64,000 nucleotides of DNA, from the NCBI RefSeq assembly GCF_001423265.1, contig NZ_LMND01000034.1, forward strand, positions 103,510 to 167,509, written 5' to 3'. Below the pieces are notes generated by a model that saw only the letters and a list, made by a program, of their open reading frames with translations, made no database searches and was not told the DNA's origin. Below are positions 23,380 to 33,351 of this stretch, piece after piece (position 1 is the stretch's first letter; each line of letters begins with the position of its first letter). Made by a program: the position numbers and the translations under genes. The DNA comes from Methylobacterium sp. Leaf108 (GTDB taxonomy: Bacteria; Pseudomonadota; Alphaproteobacteria; Rhizobiales; Beijerinckiaceae).

Positions 23380-23402
23380 GAACCGGGTCATCGACCGAAC
23401 CG

Positions 23403-26400
23403 TCATTCCGCCGGTACCGCCTGGACGCCGCCCGCAGCCTTCGGGCGCCGGCGCAACCGGTCGAGATAGAGGTAGACGACGGGCGTGGTGTAGAGGGTCA
23501 GGATCTGGCTCACGATCAATCCGCCGACGATGGCGATCCCCAGCGGGCGACGCAGTTCCGAGCCCTCGCCGCCGGCGACGATCAGCGGCAGCGCGCCGAG
23601 GAGAGCGGCCAGCGTTGTCATCATGATCGGGCGGAAGCGCAAGAGGCAGGCCTCGACGATCGCGTCGCGGGGCGGGACCGCCCGCGTCCGCTCCGCATCG
23701 AGGGCGACGTCGATCATCATGATGGCGTTCTTCTTGACGATGCCGATCAGCAGGAACACCGCGATGAGCGCGATCACCGTGAACTCGGTGCCCGAGACGA
23801 GGAGCGCCAGCAGGGCGCCGATCCCGGCCGAGGGCAGCGTCGAGAGGATCGTGATCGGGTGGATGTAGCTTTCGTAGAGGATGCCCAGGATCGCGTAGAC
23901 CGCCAGGATCGCGGCCAGGATGAGGAGCGGCTGGCGCGAGGAGGAGGCCTGGAAGGTCTTGGCGGTGCCGGCGAATTCCCCGTGGATCGTGGCCGGGGCC
24001 CTGATTTCCGCCATCGCCCGATCGATGCCGACCGTGGCGTCCGAGAGGCTCTTACCGGCCGCCAGGTTGAACGAGATGGTGGTGGCCACGAACAGGCCCT
24101 GGTGGCTGACCTGGACCGGGGCATTGCCGGTCTCGAGCCGGGCGAAGGCCGAGAGCGGGATCATGGTCTCGCGGGCACTCGACACCGGTGCGCTCGACGA
24201 AGCGCCGCTGCGGCCACCGGCGATGGCGTTGGAGGCCGCGTTCCTGGCCGGATCGGCCGCGATCGCGGCCGCGTCGGTTCCGGCCGACCCGGTGGCACTG
24301 GTCCCGGCGGCGGCCGCCGCCGGCCCGGCCGTGTCGCCGGCCACCGTACCGGCCACCGCATTGGTGCGGGCCGAACCGCGCGCGTTGCCGCCCGAGGTCG
24401 AGACGTAGATCGTCTTGAGGGTCTCGGGCGACTGCAGGTAGCGCGAGGCGATCTCCATCACGACACGGTACTGGTTGAGCGGGTTGTAGATCGTGGAGAC
24501 GGCGCGCTGGCCGAAGGCGTCGTAGAGCGTGTTGTCGATCTTGTCGGGGGTCAGGCCGTAGCGGAACGCCGTCGCGCGATCGATCACGAGGCGGCTCTCG
24601 AGGCCGCCCTCCTGCTGGTCGGAGGTCACGTCGGCGAAGGTCGGGTCACGCTGAAGCGCCTGGACCAGCTTGGGCGCCACCGCATAGAGCTCGTCGGGGG
24701 TGTCGCCCTGGAGCGTGTACTGGTAGGTGGCGAAGCTCTGGCGCCCGCCCATCCGCAGGTCCTGCCGGGGGGTGAGATAGAGGCGCGCGCCGGGCACGCG
24801 GGCGAGCTTGGGCCGCAGTCGATTGATGACCTCGCCGATCGGCGCACGCTGTCCGAGGGGCTTGAGGCCGACGAAGACGTTGGCCGAATTGGTGCCGCGC
24901 CCGCCCGTGAACCCGACCACGCTGTCCACGGCCGGATCGGCCTGGACGATGGCGCTGGCCTGTTCGAGCTTCTGCTTCATCGCCTGGAACGAGATGCGCT
25001 GGTCGGCCTGGATGCCGCCCATCATCTGGCCGGTGTCCTGCTCGGGAAAGAACCCCTTGGGCACGATGATGTAGAGGTAGACGTTGAGCCCGACGGTCGC
25101 GAGCAGCACGAGCAGCACGAGGCGCGGATGGCGCAGGGCGATCCGCAGGGTGCGCCCATAGCCGCGCAGCATGGCCTCGAACCCGCCCTCGAGGATGCGC
25201 AGGAGCAGGGTGGGGCGCTTGAGTGGCGTCCCGTCGGCGCGGTGGCCTTCGGGCTTGAGGAAGACGGCGCACATCATCGGCGTCGTCGTGAGCGACAGCA
25301 CCAGCGAGATCAGGATCGCGAGTGACAGCGTCACCGCGAACTCCTCGAACAATCGCCCGACGATACCGCCCATGAGCAGGATCGGCAGAAACACCGCCAC
25401 CAGCGACAGGCTCATGGAAATGACGGTGAAGCCGACCTCGCGCGAGCCGAGCAGCGCCGCCTCGACCCGCGGCTTGCCCTCCTCGATATGGCGCTGGATG
25501 TTCTCCAGCACCACGATGGCGTCGTCGACGACGAAGCCGGTGGCGATGATCAGCGCCATCAGGGACAGGATGTCGAGGCTGTAGTTCAGCAGGTACATCG
25601 CCGAGAAGGTGCCGATGATCGAGATCGGCACGGCGACGGCGGGGATCAGCGTCGCACGCCCCGAGCGCAGGAAGACGAACACCACGCCGATGACGAGGAC
25701 GACGGCGATGATCAGCGTGTGCTCGGTCTCGGCCAGCGAGGCCCGGATCGTCGCGCTGCGGTCGCCGGTGATGGTGAGGTCGATGTCGCCCGGCAGGGCC
25801 GCCCGGACCTGCGGCAGCGCCGCCTTCAACCCGTCGATGGTCTCGACGACGTTCGAGCCCGGCTGCTTGTAGATGAACAGGATGACGCCCGGCTTGCCGT
25901 TGATGAGGCCGAGATTGCGCTTGTCCTCCACCGAATCGAGCACCTGCCCGACGTCCGAGAGGCGCACCCCGGCGCCGTTGCGGTAGGCCACGACGATGTC
26001 GCGGTAGTCCGCCGCCACCCGGCCCTGGTCGTTGGCATAGAGCTGGTAGTGGCGGCTCTCGGTCTCGATTGCCCCCTTGGGCGAGTTGGCGTTGGCGGAG
26101 GCGAGCGCGGCACGGATACCCTCGAGGCCGATCCCGTAGTTGAACAGCGCGGTGGGATCGAGTTCCACCCGCACCGCCGGCAGCGACGAGCCGCCGATGT
26201 CGACGTTCCCGACACCGGGGAGCTGGGACATCTTCTGCTGCACGATGGTGGCAGCCGAATCGTAGAGCTGGCCCGGCGAGAGCGTGTCCGAGGTGAGCCC
26301 CAGGATGAGGATCGGGGAATCGGCCGGGTTGAACTTGCGATAGGTCGGGTTCTGCCGCAGCGCCGTCGGCAGGTCCGCGCGCGCCGCGTTGATCGCCGCC

Positions 26401-26726
26401 TGGACGTCGCGGGCGGCCCCGTCGATATCGCGGTCGAGGCCGAACATCAGGACGATCCGCACCGAGCCGGTGGAACTCGTCGAGGTCATCTCGGTGACGT
26501 CGGCGATGATGCCCAGCCGCCGCTCGAGGGGCGAGGCCACGGTGGTCGCCATGGTCTCCGGCGAGGCGCCCGACATCGTCGCCTGGACCAGGATGACGGG
26601 GAAATCCACCTGCGGCAGCGGCGCCACCGGCAGTTTCGTGAACGCGAAGATGCCCGCCAGCAGCACCCCGAGGGTGAGCAGCGTGGTCGCGATGGGACGG
26701 CGGATGAAGGGCGCGGAGATGTTCAC
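23403..26726 (-). CDS. RND efflux transporter, MdtC-like subunit with a low-complexity insert
   Basis: 1107 residues, GTG start. Typical HAE1-type RND pump: TM1 near 12-30, two large porter loops, and TM4 with the proton-relay FVVDDAIVVLENI. It groups with MdtC/MdtB by PVAPLPQVDFPVILVQA and the tandem arrangement with a second RND gene. It is about 70 residues longer than the usual 1025-1040. The excess is an Ala/Gly/Ser/Thr-rich stretch (about 24165-24405) in the second porter loop. MdtBC-type pumps export bile salts, antibiotics or metal complexes; the substrate here is unknown. Confidence 0.93.
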   Translation of the reverse strand: MNISAPFIRRPIATTLLTLGVLLAGIFAFTKLPVAPLPQVDFPVILVQATMSGASPETMATTVASPLERRLGIIADVTEMTSTSSTGSVRIVLMFGLDRDIDGAARDVQAAINAARADLPTALRQNPTYRKFNPADSPILILGLTSDTLSPGQLYDSAATIVQQKMSQLPGVGNVDIGGSSLPAVRVELDPTALFNYGIGLEGIRAALASANANSPKGAIETESRHYQLYANDQGRVAADYRDIVVAYRNGAGVRLSDVGQVLDSVEDKRNLGLINGKPGVILFIYKQPGSNVVETIDGLKAALPQVRAALPGDIDLTITGDRSATIRASLAETEHTLIIAVVLVIGVVFVFLRSGRATLIPAVAVPISIIGTFSAMYLLNYSLDILSLMALIIATGFVVDDAIVVLENIQRHIEEGKPRVEAALLGSREVGFTVISMSLSLVAVFLPILLMGGIVGRLFEEFAVTLSLAILISLVLSLTTTPMMCAVFLKPEGHRADGTPLKRPTLLLRILEGGFEAMLRGYGRTLRIALRHPRLVLLVLLATVGLNVYLYIIVPKGFFPEQDTGQMMGGIQADQRISFQAMKQKLEQASAIVQADPAVDSVVGFTGGRGTNSANVFVGLKPLGQRAPIGEVINRLRPKLARVPGARLYLTPRQDLRMGGRQSFATYQYTLQGDTPDELYAVAPKLVQALQRDPTFADVTSDQQEGGLESRLVIDRATAFRYGLTPDKIDNTLYDAFGQRAVSTIYNPLNQYRVVMEIASRYLQSPETLKTIYVSTSGGNARGSARTNAVAGTVAGDTAGPAAAAAGTSATGSAGTDAAAIAADPARNAASNAIAGGRSGASSSAPVSSARETMIPLSAFARLETGNAPVQVSHQGLFVATTISFNLAAGKSLSDATVGIDRAMAEIRAPATIHGEFAGTAKTFQASSSRQPLLILAAILAVYAILGILYESYIHPITILSTLPSAGIGALLALLVSGTEFTVIALIAVFLLIGIVKKNAIMMIDVALDAERTRAVPPRDAIVEACLLRFRPIMMTTLAALLGALPLIVAGGEGSELRRPLGIAIVGGLIVSQILTLYTTPVVYLYLDRLRRRPKAAGGVQAVPAE

Positions 26727-26745
26727 GGACGAACACCCGCCAGGT

Positions 26746-26766
26746 CCCCCTCCCCCGCGGAGGGGG
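26746..26766. repeat. GC-rich palindrome between the two RND genes
   Basis: CCCCCTCC / GGAGGGGG, 8-bp perfect stem with a 5-base loop, in the 85-bp gap between the RND genes. It looks like the small palindromic intergenic elements common in high-GC alphaproteobacteria and could also form an attenuator or mRNA-stability hairpin. Confidence 0.5.
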
Positions 26767-26811
26767 AAGGGATCCGCGTCGCGTGACAGCGCGAACCCGT
26801 GCGATCGTCCC

Positions 26812-29800
26812 TCACGTCGAGGCCCCGGCGGTCTTGGCCCCGCCCTCGCGCCGACCGGTGATGCGTCGTTCGAGCCGGTCGAAGGCGAGGTAGATCACCG
26901 GCGTCGTGAACAGCGTCAGCACCTGGCTGACGATGAGGCCGCCGGCGATGACGATGCCGAGCGGCTGGCGCAGCTCGGAGCCGACGCCGGTGCCGACGAT
27001 CATCGGCACCGCCGCGAACAGGGCGGCCAGCGTCGTCATGAGGATCGGGCGGAAGCGCAGGAGGCAGGCCTCGTAGATCGCGTCACGCGGGCTCCTGCCC
27101 TCCTCGCGCTCGGCCTGGAGCGCAAAGTCGATCATCATGATCGCGTTCTTCTTCACGATGCCGATGAGGAGCACGATGCCGATGATGGCGATGACGTCGA
27201 GCGACAGGCCGAACAGCATCAGGCCGATCAGGGCGCCGATGCCCGCCGAGGGCAGCGTCGAGAGGATCGTGATCGGGTGGATGAAGCTCTCGTAGAGGAC
27301 GCCCAGCACGATGTAGACCGTCACGATCGCGGCCAGCACCAGGAAGAGCTGGTTGGAGAGCGCCGATTCGAAGGCCAGGACGGAGCCCTGCGGCACGATG
27401 CGGAAGCTCGGCGGCAGGTCGATCTCCTTGCGGACCCGCTCGAACTCGCCCACCGCGTCGCCCAGCGCCGCCCCGGGGGCGAGGTTGAACGAGACGGTGC
27501 TGGCGGGAAACTGGCCGAGATGGCTGATCAGGAGCGGCGCGCGGCGCTCGTCGACACGGGCGATCGCCGAGAGCGGCACCTGGCCGGAGGCGACCGTGGA
27601 GGACGGCAGGTAGATGGTGTTGAGGCTCTCCAGCGTCTTGTGCTGCTCCGGATCGGCCTCGAGAATCACCCTGTACTGGTTCGACTGGGTGAAGATCGTC
27701 GAGACGATGCGCTGCCCGAAGGCGTCGTAGAGCGCATTGTCGACGGTGGCCGGCGTGATGCCGTAGCGGCCGGCCGTGGAGCGGTCGATGGTGATGTAGG
27801 CGGCCAGCCCCGCGTTCTGGAGGTCGCTCGCCACGTCCGCCAGCAGGGGCGAGCGTTGCAGCGCCTGGATGAAGCGCGGCACCCAGACGGTGAAGGCGTC
27901 GAGGTTCGGGTTCTCGAGGATCACCTGGTACTGCGTCGGGCTGACCGCAGTATCGATGGTGAGGTCCTGGATCGGCTGCATGTACAGGCGGATGCCCGGC
28001 ACGCTGGCCGTGGCCTCGCGAATGCGCCGGATGATCGCCGAGGCCGCGTCCTTACGCTCGGCGTGCGGCTTCAAGTTGATGAGGAAGCGCCCGGAATTGA
28101 GCGTCACGTTCTGGCCGTCGACGCCGATGAAGGACGACAGGCTGACCACGTCGGGATCCTTGAGCACGATGGCCGCGAGCTGCTGCTGGCGCTCGGCCAT
28201 GGCGGCGTAGGACACGGTCTGGTCGGCCTGGGTGATGCCCTGGATCACGCCCGTGTCCTGCACGGGGAAGAACCCCTTGGGGATCACCACGAACAGGTAG
28301 CCGGTGAGGATCACCGTGCCCACCGTCACGATCAGCGTGAGGCCCTGGTGGGCCAGGACCACGCGCAGGGCGCGGCCGTAGGCGGCGATGGTGCCTTCGC
28401 TGAGCCGGCGTCCGAGCCGGGACAGGAACCCTTCGCGCCGCGCCACCCGCTCCGGCACGTGCTTGAGGAGGCGGGCGCACAGCATCGGCACGAGGGTCAG
28501 CGAGACCACGCCCGAGATGACGATGGTCGCCGCCAGCGTGATCGCGAATTCGTGGAACAACCGGCCGATCACGTCGCCCATGAACAGGAGCGGGATCAGC
28601 ACCGCGAGCAGCGACACGGTGAGCGAGATGATGGTGAAGCCGATCTCCCGGCTACCCTTGAGCGCCGCCTCGAACGGCGGATCGCCCTCCTCCACGTGCC
28701 GGGAGATGTTCTCGATCACCACGATGGCGTCGTCGACCACGAAACCCGTGGCGATGGTGAGCGCCATCAGGGAGAGGTTGTCGAGGGAGAACCCGTAGAG
28801 GTCCATGATCGAGAGGGCGCCGATCAGCGACAGCGGCACCGACAGGCTCGGGATCAGGGTGGCGGCGACGCTGCGCAGGAACAGGAAGATCACCAGGACG
28901 ACGAGGCCGATGGCCAGCGCCAGTTCGACCTGCACGTCGTGGACGGAAGCGCGGATGGTGACGGTGCGGTCGGTGAGCAGCGTCACCGTGATGGCGCCCG
29001 GCAGCGTCGCCTGCAGCTGCGGCAGCAGCGCCTTGATCTTGTCGACGGTGCTGATGACGTTGGCGCCGGGCTGGCGCTGGATATTGAGGATGACGGCCGG
29101 CGTCTCGTCCATCCAGGCGCCGAGCTTGGTGTTCTCCGCGCCGTCGACGACGTCGGCCACGTCCGACATCCGCACCGGCGAGCCGGCCTTGTAGGCGATG
29201 ATCGCATCCTTGTAGGCGGCCGGGTCGCGGATCTGGTCGTTGGCGTTGATGGCGTAGGACTGCGTCGGCCCGTCGATGGTCCCCTTGGGCGTGTTGACGT
29301 TGAGGTTGGCGATCGTGGTGCGCAGGTCGTCGATGTTGAGCCCGTAGGCGGCCAGGGCCCGCGCGTTGAACTGCACCCGCACCGCCGGGCGCTGGCCGCC
29401 GCCGACGCTGACGAGGCCGACGCCGGGGACCTGCGAGATCTTCTGCGCCAGGCGCGTCTCGGCGAGATCGCGCACCTGCGTGAGCGGCAGCGTCGCCGAG
29501 GTCAGGGCCAGGGTCAGCACCGGCGCATCCGCCGGGTTGACCTTGGCGTAGATCGGTGGCGCCGGCAGGTCGCTCGGCAGCAGGTTGCCGGCGGCGTTGA
29601 TGGCCGCCTGGACCTGCTGTTCGGCGATGTCGAGGGGCAGGTCGAGGTTGAACTGCAGGGTGACGACGGACGCGCCCGCCGAGCTCTGCGAGGACATCTG
29701 GTTGAGGTTGGCGAGCTGGCCGAACTGCCGCTCCAGCGGCGCGGTCACCGCCGAGGTCATCACCTCCGGGCTGGCGCCCGGATAGAAGGTCTGAACCTGG

Positions 29801-29934
29801 ATGGTCGGATAGTCGACGGCGGGAAGGGCCGAGACCGGCAGGTTCACGTAGGACACCATGCCGACGATGAGGATCGCCAGCATCAGGAGCGTCGTCGCGA
29901 CGGGTCGCAGGATGAAGAGGCGCGACGGGTTCAT
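26812..29934 (-). CDS. RND efflux transporter, MdtB-like subunit
   Basis: 1040 residues, a normal RND length. N-terminus NPSRLFILRPVATTLLMLAI and VNLPVSALPAVDYPTIQV match MdtB. TM4 carries the proton-relay FVVDDAIVVIENI. With the next gene it would form a heterotrimeric inner-membrane pump, as MdtB2C does in E. coli. It starts 88 bp after the membrane-fusion gene and is followed after 85 bp by the MdtC-like gene, all on the minus strand. No substrate can be assigned. Confidence 0.94.
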   Translation of the reverse strand: MNPSRLFILRPVATTLLMLAILIVGMVSYVNLPVSALPAVDYPTIQVQTFYPGASPEVMTSAVTAPLERQFGQLANLNQMSSQSSAGASVVTLQFNLDLPLDIAEQQVQAAINAAGNLLPSDLPAPPIYAKVNPADAPVLTLALTSATLPLTQVRDLAETRLAQKISQVPGVGLVSVGGGQRPAVRVQFNARALAAYGLNIDDLRTTIANLNVNTPKGTIDGPTQSYAINANDQIRDPAAYKDAIIAYKAGSPVRMSDVADVVDGAENTKLGAWMDETPAVILNIQRQPGANVISTVDKIKALLPQLQATLPGAITVTLLTDRTVTIRASVHDVQVELALAIGLVVLVIFLFLRSVAATLIPSLSVPLSLIGALSIMDLYGFSLDNLSLMALTIATGFVVDDAIVVIENISRHVEEGDPPFEAALKGSREIGFTIISLTVSLLAVLIPLLFMGDVIGRLFHEFAITLAATIVISGVVSLTLVPMLCARLLKHVPERVARREGFLSRLGRRLSEGTIAAYGRALRVVLAHQGLTLIVTVGTVILTGYLFVVIPKGFFPVQDTGVIQGITQADQTVSYAAMAERQQQLAAIVLKDPDVVSLSSFIGVDGQNVTLNSGRFLINLKPHAERKDAASAIIRRIREATASVPGIRLYMQPIQDLTIDTAVSPTQYQVILENPNLDAFTVWVPRFIQALQRSPLLADVASDLQNAGLAAYITIDRSTAGRYGITPATVDNALYDAFGQRIVSTIFTQSNQYRVILEADPEQHKTLESLNTIYLPSSTVASGQVPLSAIARVDERRAPLLISHLGQFPASTVSFNLAPGAALGDAVGEFERVRKEIDLPPSFRIVPQGSVLAFESALSNQLFLVLAAIVTVYIVLGVLYESFIHPITILSTLPSAGIGALIGLMLFGLSLDVIAIIGIVLLIGIVKKNAIMMIDFALQAEREEGRSPRDAIYEACLLRFRPILMTTLAALFAAVPMIVGTGVGSELRQPLGIVIAGGLIVSQVLTLFTTPVIYLAFDRLERRITGRREGGAKTAGAST

Positions 29935-30022
29935 CGGGTGCGCGCCGCGGCTGGCACGCCGTGACGCCCCTCCCCCCGGACCGGGCCCGGACCGCGGCCG
30001 AACATCGAAACGCGGTGCGCCA

Positions 30023-31447
30023 TCACGGCGCCTGCTCGCGGCGGCGGCGCTCGCGCTTGGGCGCTTCCGCGCCGGGCTGGCCTTGAGCGGCCGGCATCGA
30101 CGCGCCGGTGGCGGCCGCCGCCCCTTCGGCAGTGGGCGTACCGGGCTGAGCGTCGGCGGGCTTGCCGTCCGATATCTTGCCGTCAGCCGTCTTGCCGTCA
30201 GCCGCCTTGTCCTCGATGACCCGCACCGGCGCGCCGTCGCGAAGCCGGTCGGTCCCGTCGACCACGACCCGGTCGCCGACCTGCAGCCCCGAGATCACGG
30301 CGGTGCGCGGCCCGTCGCTCTCGCCGAGCTTGATCGGACGCACCACCACCTTGCTGTCGCCGTCGAGGAGATAGACGTAGGTGCCGGGCGTACCGCGCAG
30401 GATCGCGGCGGTGGGCACGATGGGGACGTCGGCCAGGGTGTCCACGGTGAGCTTGGCGTTGACGAACTGGTTGGGAAACAACGCGTCGTCCTTGTTGTCG
30501 AAGATGGCGCGCAGCTTGACCGTGCCGGTGCTCGTGTCGATCTGGTTGTCGACCGTGTCCAGCGACCCGCTGGCGACCTCGACGGTGTCGCCGCGGTCGT
30601 AGGCTTTCACCGTGAGCTTGGCTCCGGCGCGGATGCGCTTCATCACGCGCGCGACATCGTCCTCGGGCAGCGTGAACAAGACCGAGATCGGATGCAGCTG
30701 CGTCACCACCACGAGGGCGGTGGAGGCGGCGGTGACGTAGTTGCCCTGATCGACCTGACGCAGGCCGACCCGGCCCTCCACCGGCGATGTGATCCGGCAG
30801 TAGGCGATGTTGAGCTTCTGCTGATCGACGAGAGCCTGGTCGGCGGCCACCGTGCCCTCGTTCTGCTTGACGAGGGCCGCCTGCGTGTCGACGTTCTGCT
30901 TCGAAATCGAATCCTGCTGCGACAACCGCTGGAAGCGGGCGAGGTCGAGCTTGGAGTTCTGCAGGAGCGCCTGGTCGCGCTGCAGCTGCCCCTCGAACTG
31001 GGCGAGCTGCGCCTCGTAGATGCGCGGGTCGATCTGAGCGAGGAAGTCGCCGCGCTTCACCATCTGGCCCTCGCGATAGCCGATCTGGGTGAGGTAGCCG
31101 CTGATCTGCGAGCGCACGGTGACGGTGGCCAGCGGTGTCACGGTCCCGAGCCCCGACAGCACCACGGGAATGTCGCCGGCTGTGATCCGGGCGATGCCCA
31201 CCGCCTGGGCCGGGTCGCCGGTCCGGCCGCCGCGCCCCCTGCCGCGGCCCGGCTCGGCCGCGGCCTCCGTCTTGGCCTGCTCGCCCTTGGGGATAGAGTA
31301 GGTCCGGTAGGCGTAGTAGCCGCCGCCCGCCGCCGCGAGGAGGAGCAGGAACCAGATCCAGCCGCTCCTGGAGCGACGCGTCACGGTGGGGTTGGGCTCG
31401 GAATAGTCGCGCGCCGTCTCGGTGCGGATAGGGGTGCTGTCGTTCAT
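30023..31447 (-). CDS. Periplasmic adaptor of the RND pump (MdtA-like)
   Basis: 474 residues. Cytoplasmic N-terminus, one TM anchor (about 30-47), a basic linker (GRGRGRGGR), then the membrane-fusion fold: lipoyl half-motif, a coiled-coil hairpin (about 165-225), beta-barrel and proximal domains. ITSPVEGRVGLRQVDQGNYV is highly characteristic of MdtA. The C-terminus is unusual, with repeated ADGK-like units and a Pro/Ala/Gly-rich tail ending in basic residues. It links the inner-membrane MdtBC-like pump to the outer-membrane factor. It is the first gene of the operon. Confidence 0.93.
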   Translation of the reverse strand: MNDSTPIRTETARDYSEPNPTVTRRSRSGWIWFLLLLAAAGGGYYAYRTYSIPKGEQAKTEAAAEPGRGRGRGGRTGDPAQAVGIARITAGDIPVVLSGLGTVTPLATVTVRSQISGYLTQIGYREGQMVKRGDFLAQIDPRIYEAQLAQFEGQLQRDQALLQNSKLDLARFQRLSQQDSISKQNVDTQAALVKQNEGTVAADQALVDQQKLNIAYCRITSPVEGRVGLRQVDQGNYVTAASTALVVVTQLHPISVLFTLPEDDVARVMKRIRAGAKLTVKAYDRGDTVEVASGSLDTVDNQIDTSTGTVKLRAIFDNKDDALFPNQFVNAKLTVDTLADVPIVPTAAILRGTPGTYVYLLDGDSKVVVRPIKLGESDGPRTAVISGLQVGDRVVVDGTDRLRDGAPVRVIEDKAADGKTADGKISDGKPADAQPGTPTAEGAAAATGASMPAAQGQPGAEAPKRERRRREQAP

Positions 31448-31707
31448 CGATACAAGCCCGATCGCCCGGCGCGGAGCACCATGCGAAGCGAATGGTCGGC
31501 AGCCGATCCGGCGCCCGACGTCGACCCCGACCTGGTGCTCGCCCAAGATGGGGCCGGCCACGCGGTTTGACATCCCGGCCGGGCGGAACAGCCGCGCCGG
31601 GGGAAACCGGCATCGTGAAGCAGCGACACGTCGAGCATGGCATACCAACTGGGCCGCCAATGCGTCGCCAGTGCGGCGTCAGTGTTTCCGGGTATTGCCG
31701 TCCGCCG

Positions 31708-31854
31708 TCACCGGGGCCTGTCCTCGAGGGTCCGGTAGAGCCTCAGCATCTCCCGGAACGCGTCGTCGGCGGGGGTCACCGGAACGGCGAGGCGCAGCCC
31801 CGCGCCGGTGACGGCGACGAGGCAGGCGAGAATGATGCAGGTCCGGCTCGACAT
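31708..31854 (-). CDS. Possible 48-aa secreted or membrane small protein
   Basis: An open frame of 48 codons (MSSRTCIILACLVAVTGAGL, ending LYRTLEDRPR). The first 20 residues form a hydrophobic segment like a signal peptide or single TM; the rest is charged and helical. It is 260 bp upstream of the efflux operon on the same strand. The ribosome-binding site is poor and I do not recognise a family. It may be a real small protein or chance. Confidence 0.35.
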   Translation of the reverse strand: MSSRTCIILACLVAVTGAGLRLAVPVTPADDAFREMLRLYRTLEDRPR

Positions 31855-32177
31855 CGCGTTCGCAGGGCTGGTTCGGGATACCGCCCGGTATCACTTCATC
31901 GAACGTTTGCCTGCCCCGTGAGGGGGCGTTCGCGGCGAGAAACGACCGGAGCGGCACATCGGCCCCGACGAAACGAGGGGGCGGAGTTCCACCGAAGCGA
32001 GCGCCGCTCCAGCCGTGAGCGAAAGCTAAATCACGGCTGATGAATGTCAACAATCGTCAGAGATCGACCGTTGTCGAGGGTGCGCCTGCGCACGCGACGT
32101 CGGGATATGTACCGCTCTTCCACCATGCTAGGCGCGGTGAAGCCGGCGCCCTCGTCTTCTTTCCGCGGTTTCGTCTC
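31855..32177. other. 323-bp intergenic region before the aminotransferase
   Basis: No gene recognised. It contains a small pyrimidine/purine-rich inverted repeat (CCCCGTGAGGGG, near 31915-31926). An in-frame upstream ATG for the aminotransferase (32040) exists, but the added segment does not look like protein. Confidence 0.5.
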
Positions 32178-33332
32178 ATGAACCCCGTCTTCGCTGATCT
32201 TCCGACCACCATCTTCGAAGTGATGTCGGGCCTGGCCCGCCATCACGGCGCGATCAACCTCGGCCAGGGCTTTCCCGACGATCCCGGCCCGGCGGACATC
32301 CGCGAGACGGCGGCCCGCGCGCTGCTGGAAGGCTACAATCAGTACCCGCCGATGATGGGCCTGCCGATCCTGCGCGAGGCCATCGCCGCCCATTACGGCC
32401 GGCACCAGGGGCTGACGCTCGACCCGGAGACGGAGGTGATGGTGACCTCGGGGGCGACGGAGGCCCTGGCCGCCTCGCTTCTGGCCCTGATCGAGCCGGG
32501 CGACGAGGTCGTGCTGTTCGAACCCGCCTACGACGCCTACCGGCCGTTGGTCCTGAGGGCGGGCGGCATCCCGCGGGTCGTGACGCTGCGGCCCCCGCAC
32601 TTCGGCCTCGACGAGGCGGCCCTCGCCGCTGCGTTCAGCGAGAGGACGAGGGTCGTCGTCCTCAACGATCCGCTCAATCCGAGCGCGACGGTCCTGGCCG
32701 AGGACGATCTCACCATGCTGGCGGGGTTCTGCGAGCGTTTCGACGTCGTCGCGGTCTGCGACGAGGTCTGGGAGCACCTCGTCTTCGACGGGCGCCGACA
32801 CCTCCCGCTCATGGCCGTCCCCGGCATGCGCGAGCGGACGGTGAAGATCGGCTCGGCCGGAAAGATCTTCAGCCTCACCGGCTGGAAGGTCGGCTTCGTC
32901 ATGGCGGCACCGACCCTCATGAAGGGCCTGTCGAAGGCCCATCAGTTCTTGACCTTCACGACGCCGCCCAACCTCCAGGAAGCCGTCGCCTACGGGCTGG
33001 CCAAGGACAGGGCTTATTTCGAGGAGATGCGCGCCGGGTTCGCGCGATCGCGCGACCGGCTGGCGCGCGGTTTGGCGGAGCGGGGGTTCACGGTTCTTCC
33101 GGCGCAGGCGACGTGGTTCCTCAACATCGACATCGCGGACTTGGGCATCGCCGACGACGTCGCCTTCTGCCGCACGCTCGTGTCGGACTACGGGGTCGCC
33201 GCGATCCCGGTCAGCGCCTTCTACACCGCGGACCCGGTGCGCCACATCGTGCGGTTCTGCTTCGCCAAGGCGGATCACACCCTCGACGCGGCCCTCGACC
33301 GCATCGGCGACTTCGGCCGGACGCTGGCCTGA
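32178..33332 (+). CDS. Class I/II PLP-dependent aminotransferase
   Basis: 384 residues from ATG 32178. Fold-type I aminotransferase: INLGQGFPDDP near the start, GYNQYPPMMG, and the PLP lysine K229 in GSAGKIFSLTGWKVGF. The substrate-side motif is NDPLNPSA instead of the common NNPHNP. The sequence is closest in feel to YbdL/kynurenine aminotransferase-like enzymes, which act on methionine or aromatic amino acids. Specificity is not settled by sequence. It is convergent with the gene at 33352. Confidence 0.87.
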   Translation: MNPVFADLPTTIFEVMSGLARHHGAINLGQGFPDDPGPADIRETAARALLEGYNQYPPMMGLPILREAIAAHYGRHQGLTLDPETEVMVTSGATEALAASLLALIEPGDEVVLFEPAYDAYRPLVLRAGGIPRVVTLRPPHFGLDEAALAAAFSERTRVVVLNDPLNPSATVLAEDDLTMLAGFCERFDVVAVCDEVWEHLVFDGRRHLPLMAVPGMRERTVKIGSAGKIFSLTGWKVGFVMAAPTLMKGLSKAHQFLTFTTPPNLQEAVAYGLAKDRAYFEEMRAGFARSRDRLARGLAERGFTVLPAQATWFLNIDIADLGIADDVAFCRTLVSDYGVAAIPVSAFYTADPVRHIVRFCFAKADHTLDAALDRIGDFGRTLA

Positions 33333-33341
33333 GAACGACCG

Positions 33342-33351
33342 CGTATACGCC
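33342..33351. repeat. GTATAC-core palindrome at a convergent gene end
   Basis: GCGTATACGC, a perfect 10-bp palindrome exactly between the aminotransferase stop and the stop of the convergent gene. It shares the GTATAC core with the two palindromes before mucR. Confidence 0.5.

Noticed and set aside
26389..29964. Very long open frame opposite the MdtB-like gene (1191 codons)
   Set aside because: Antisense shadow of a clear RND transporter; composition is typical of reverse-strand artefacts in high-GC DNA.
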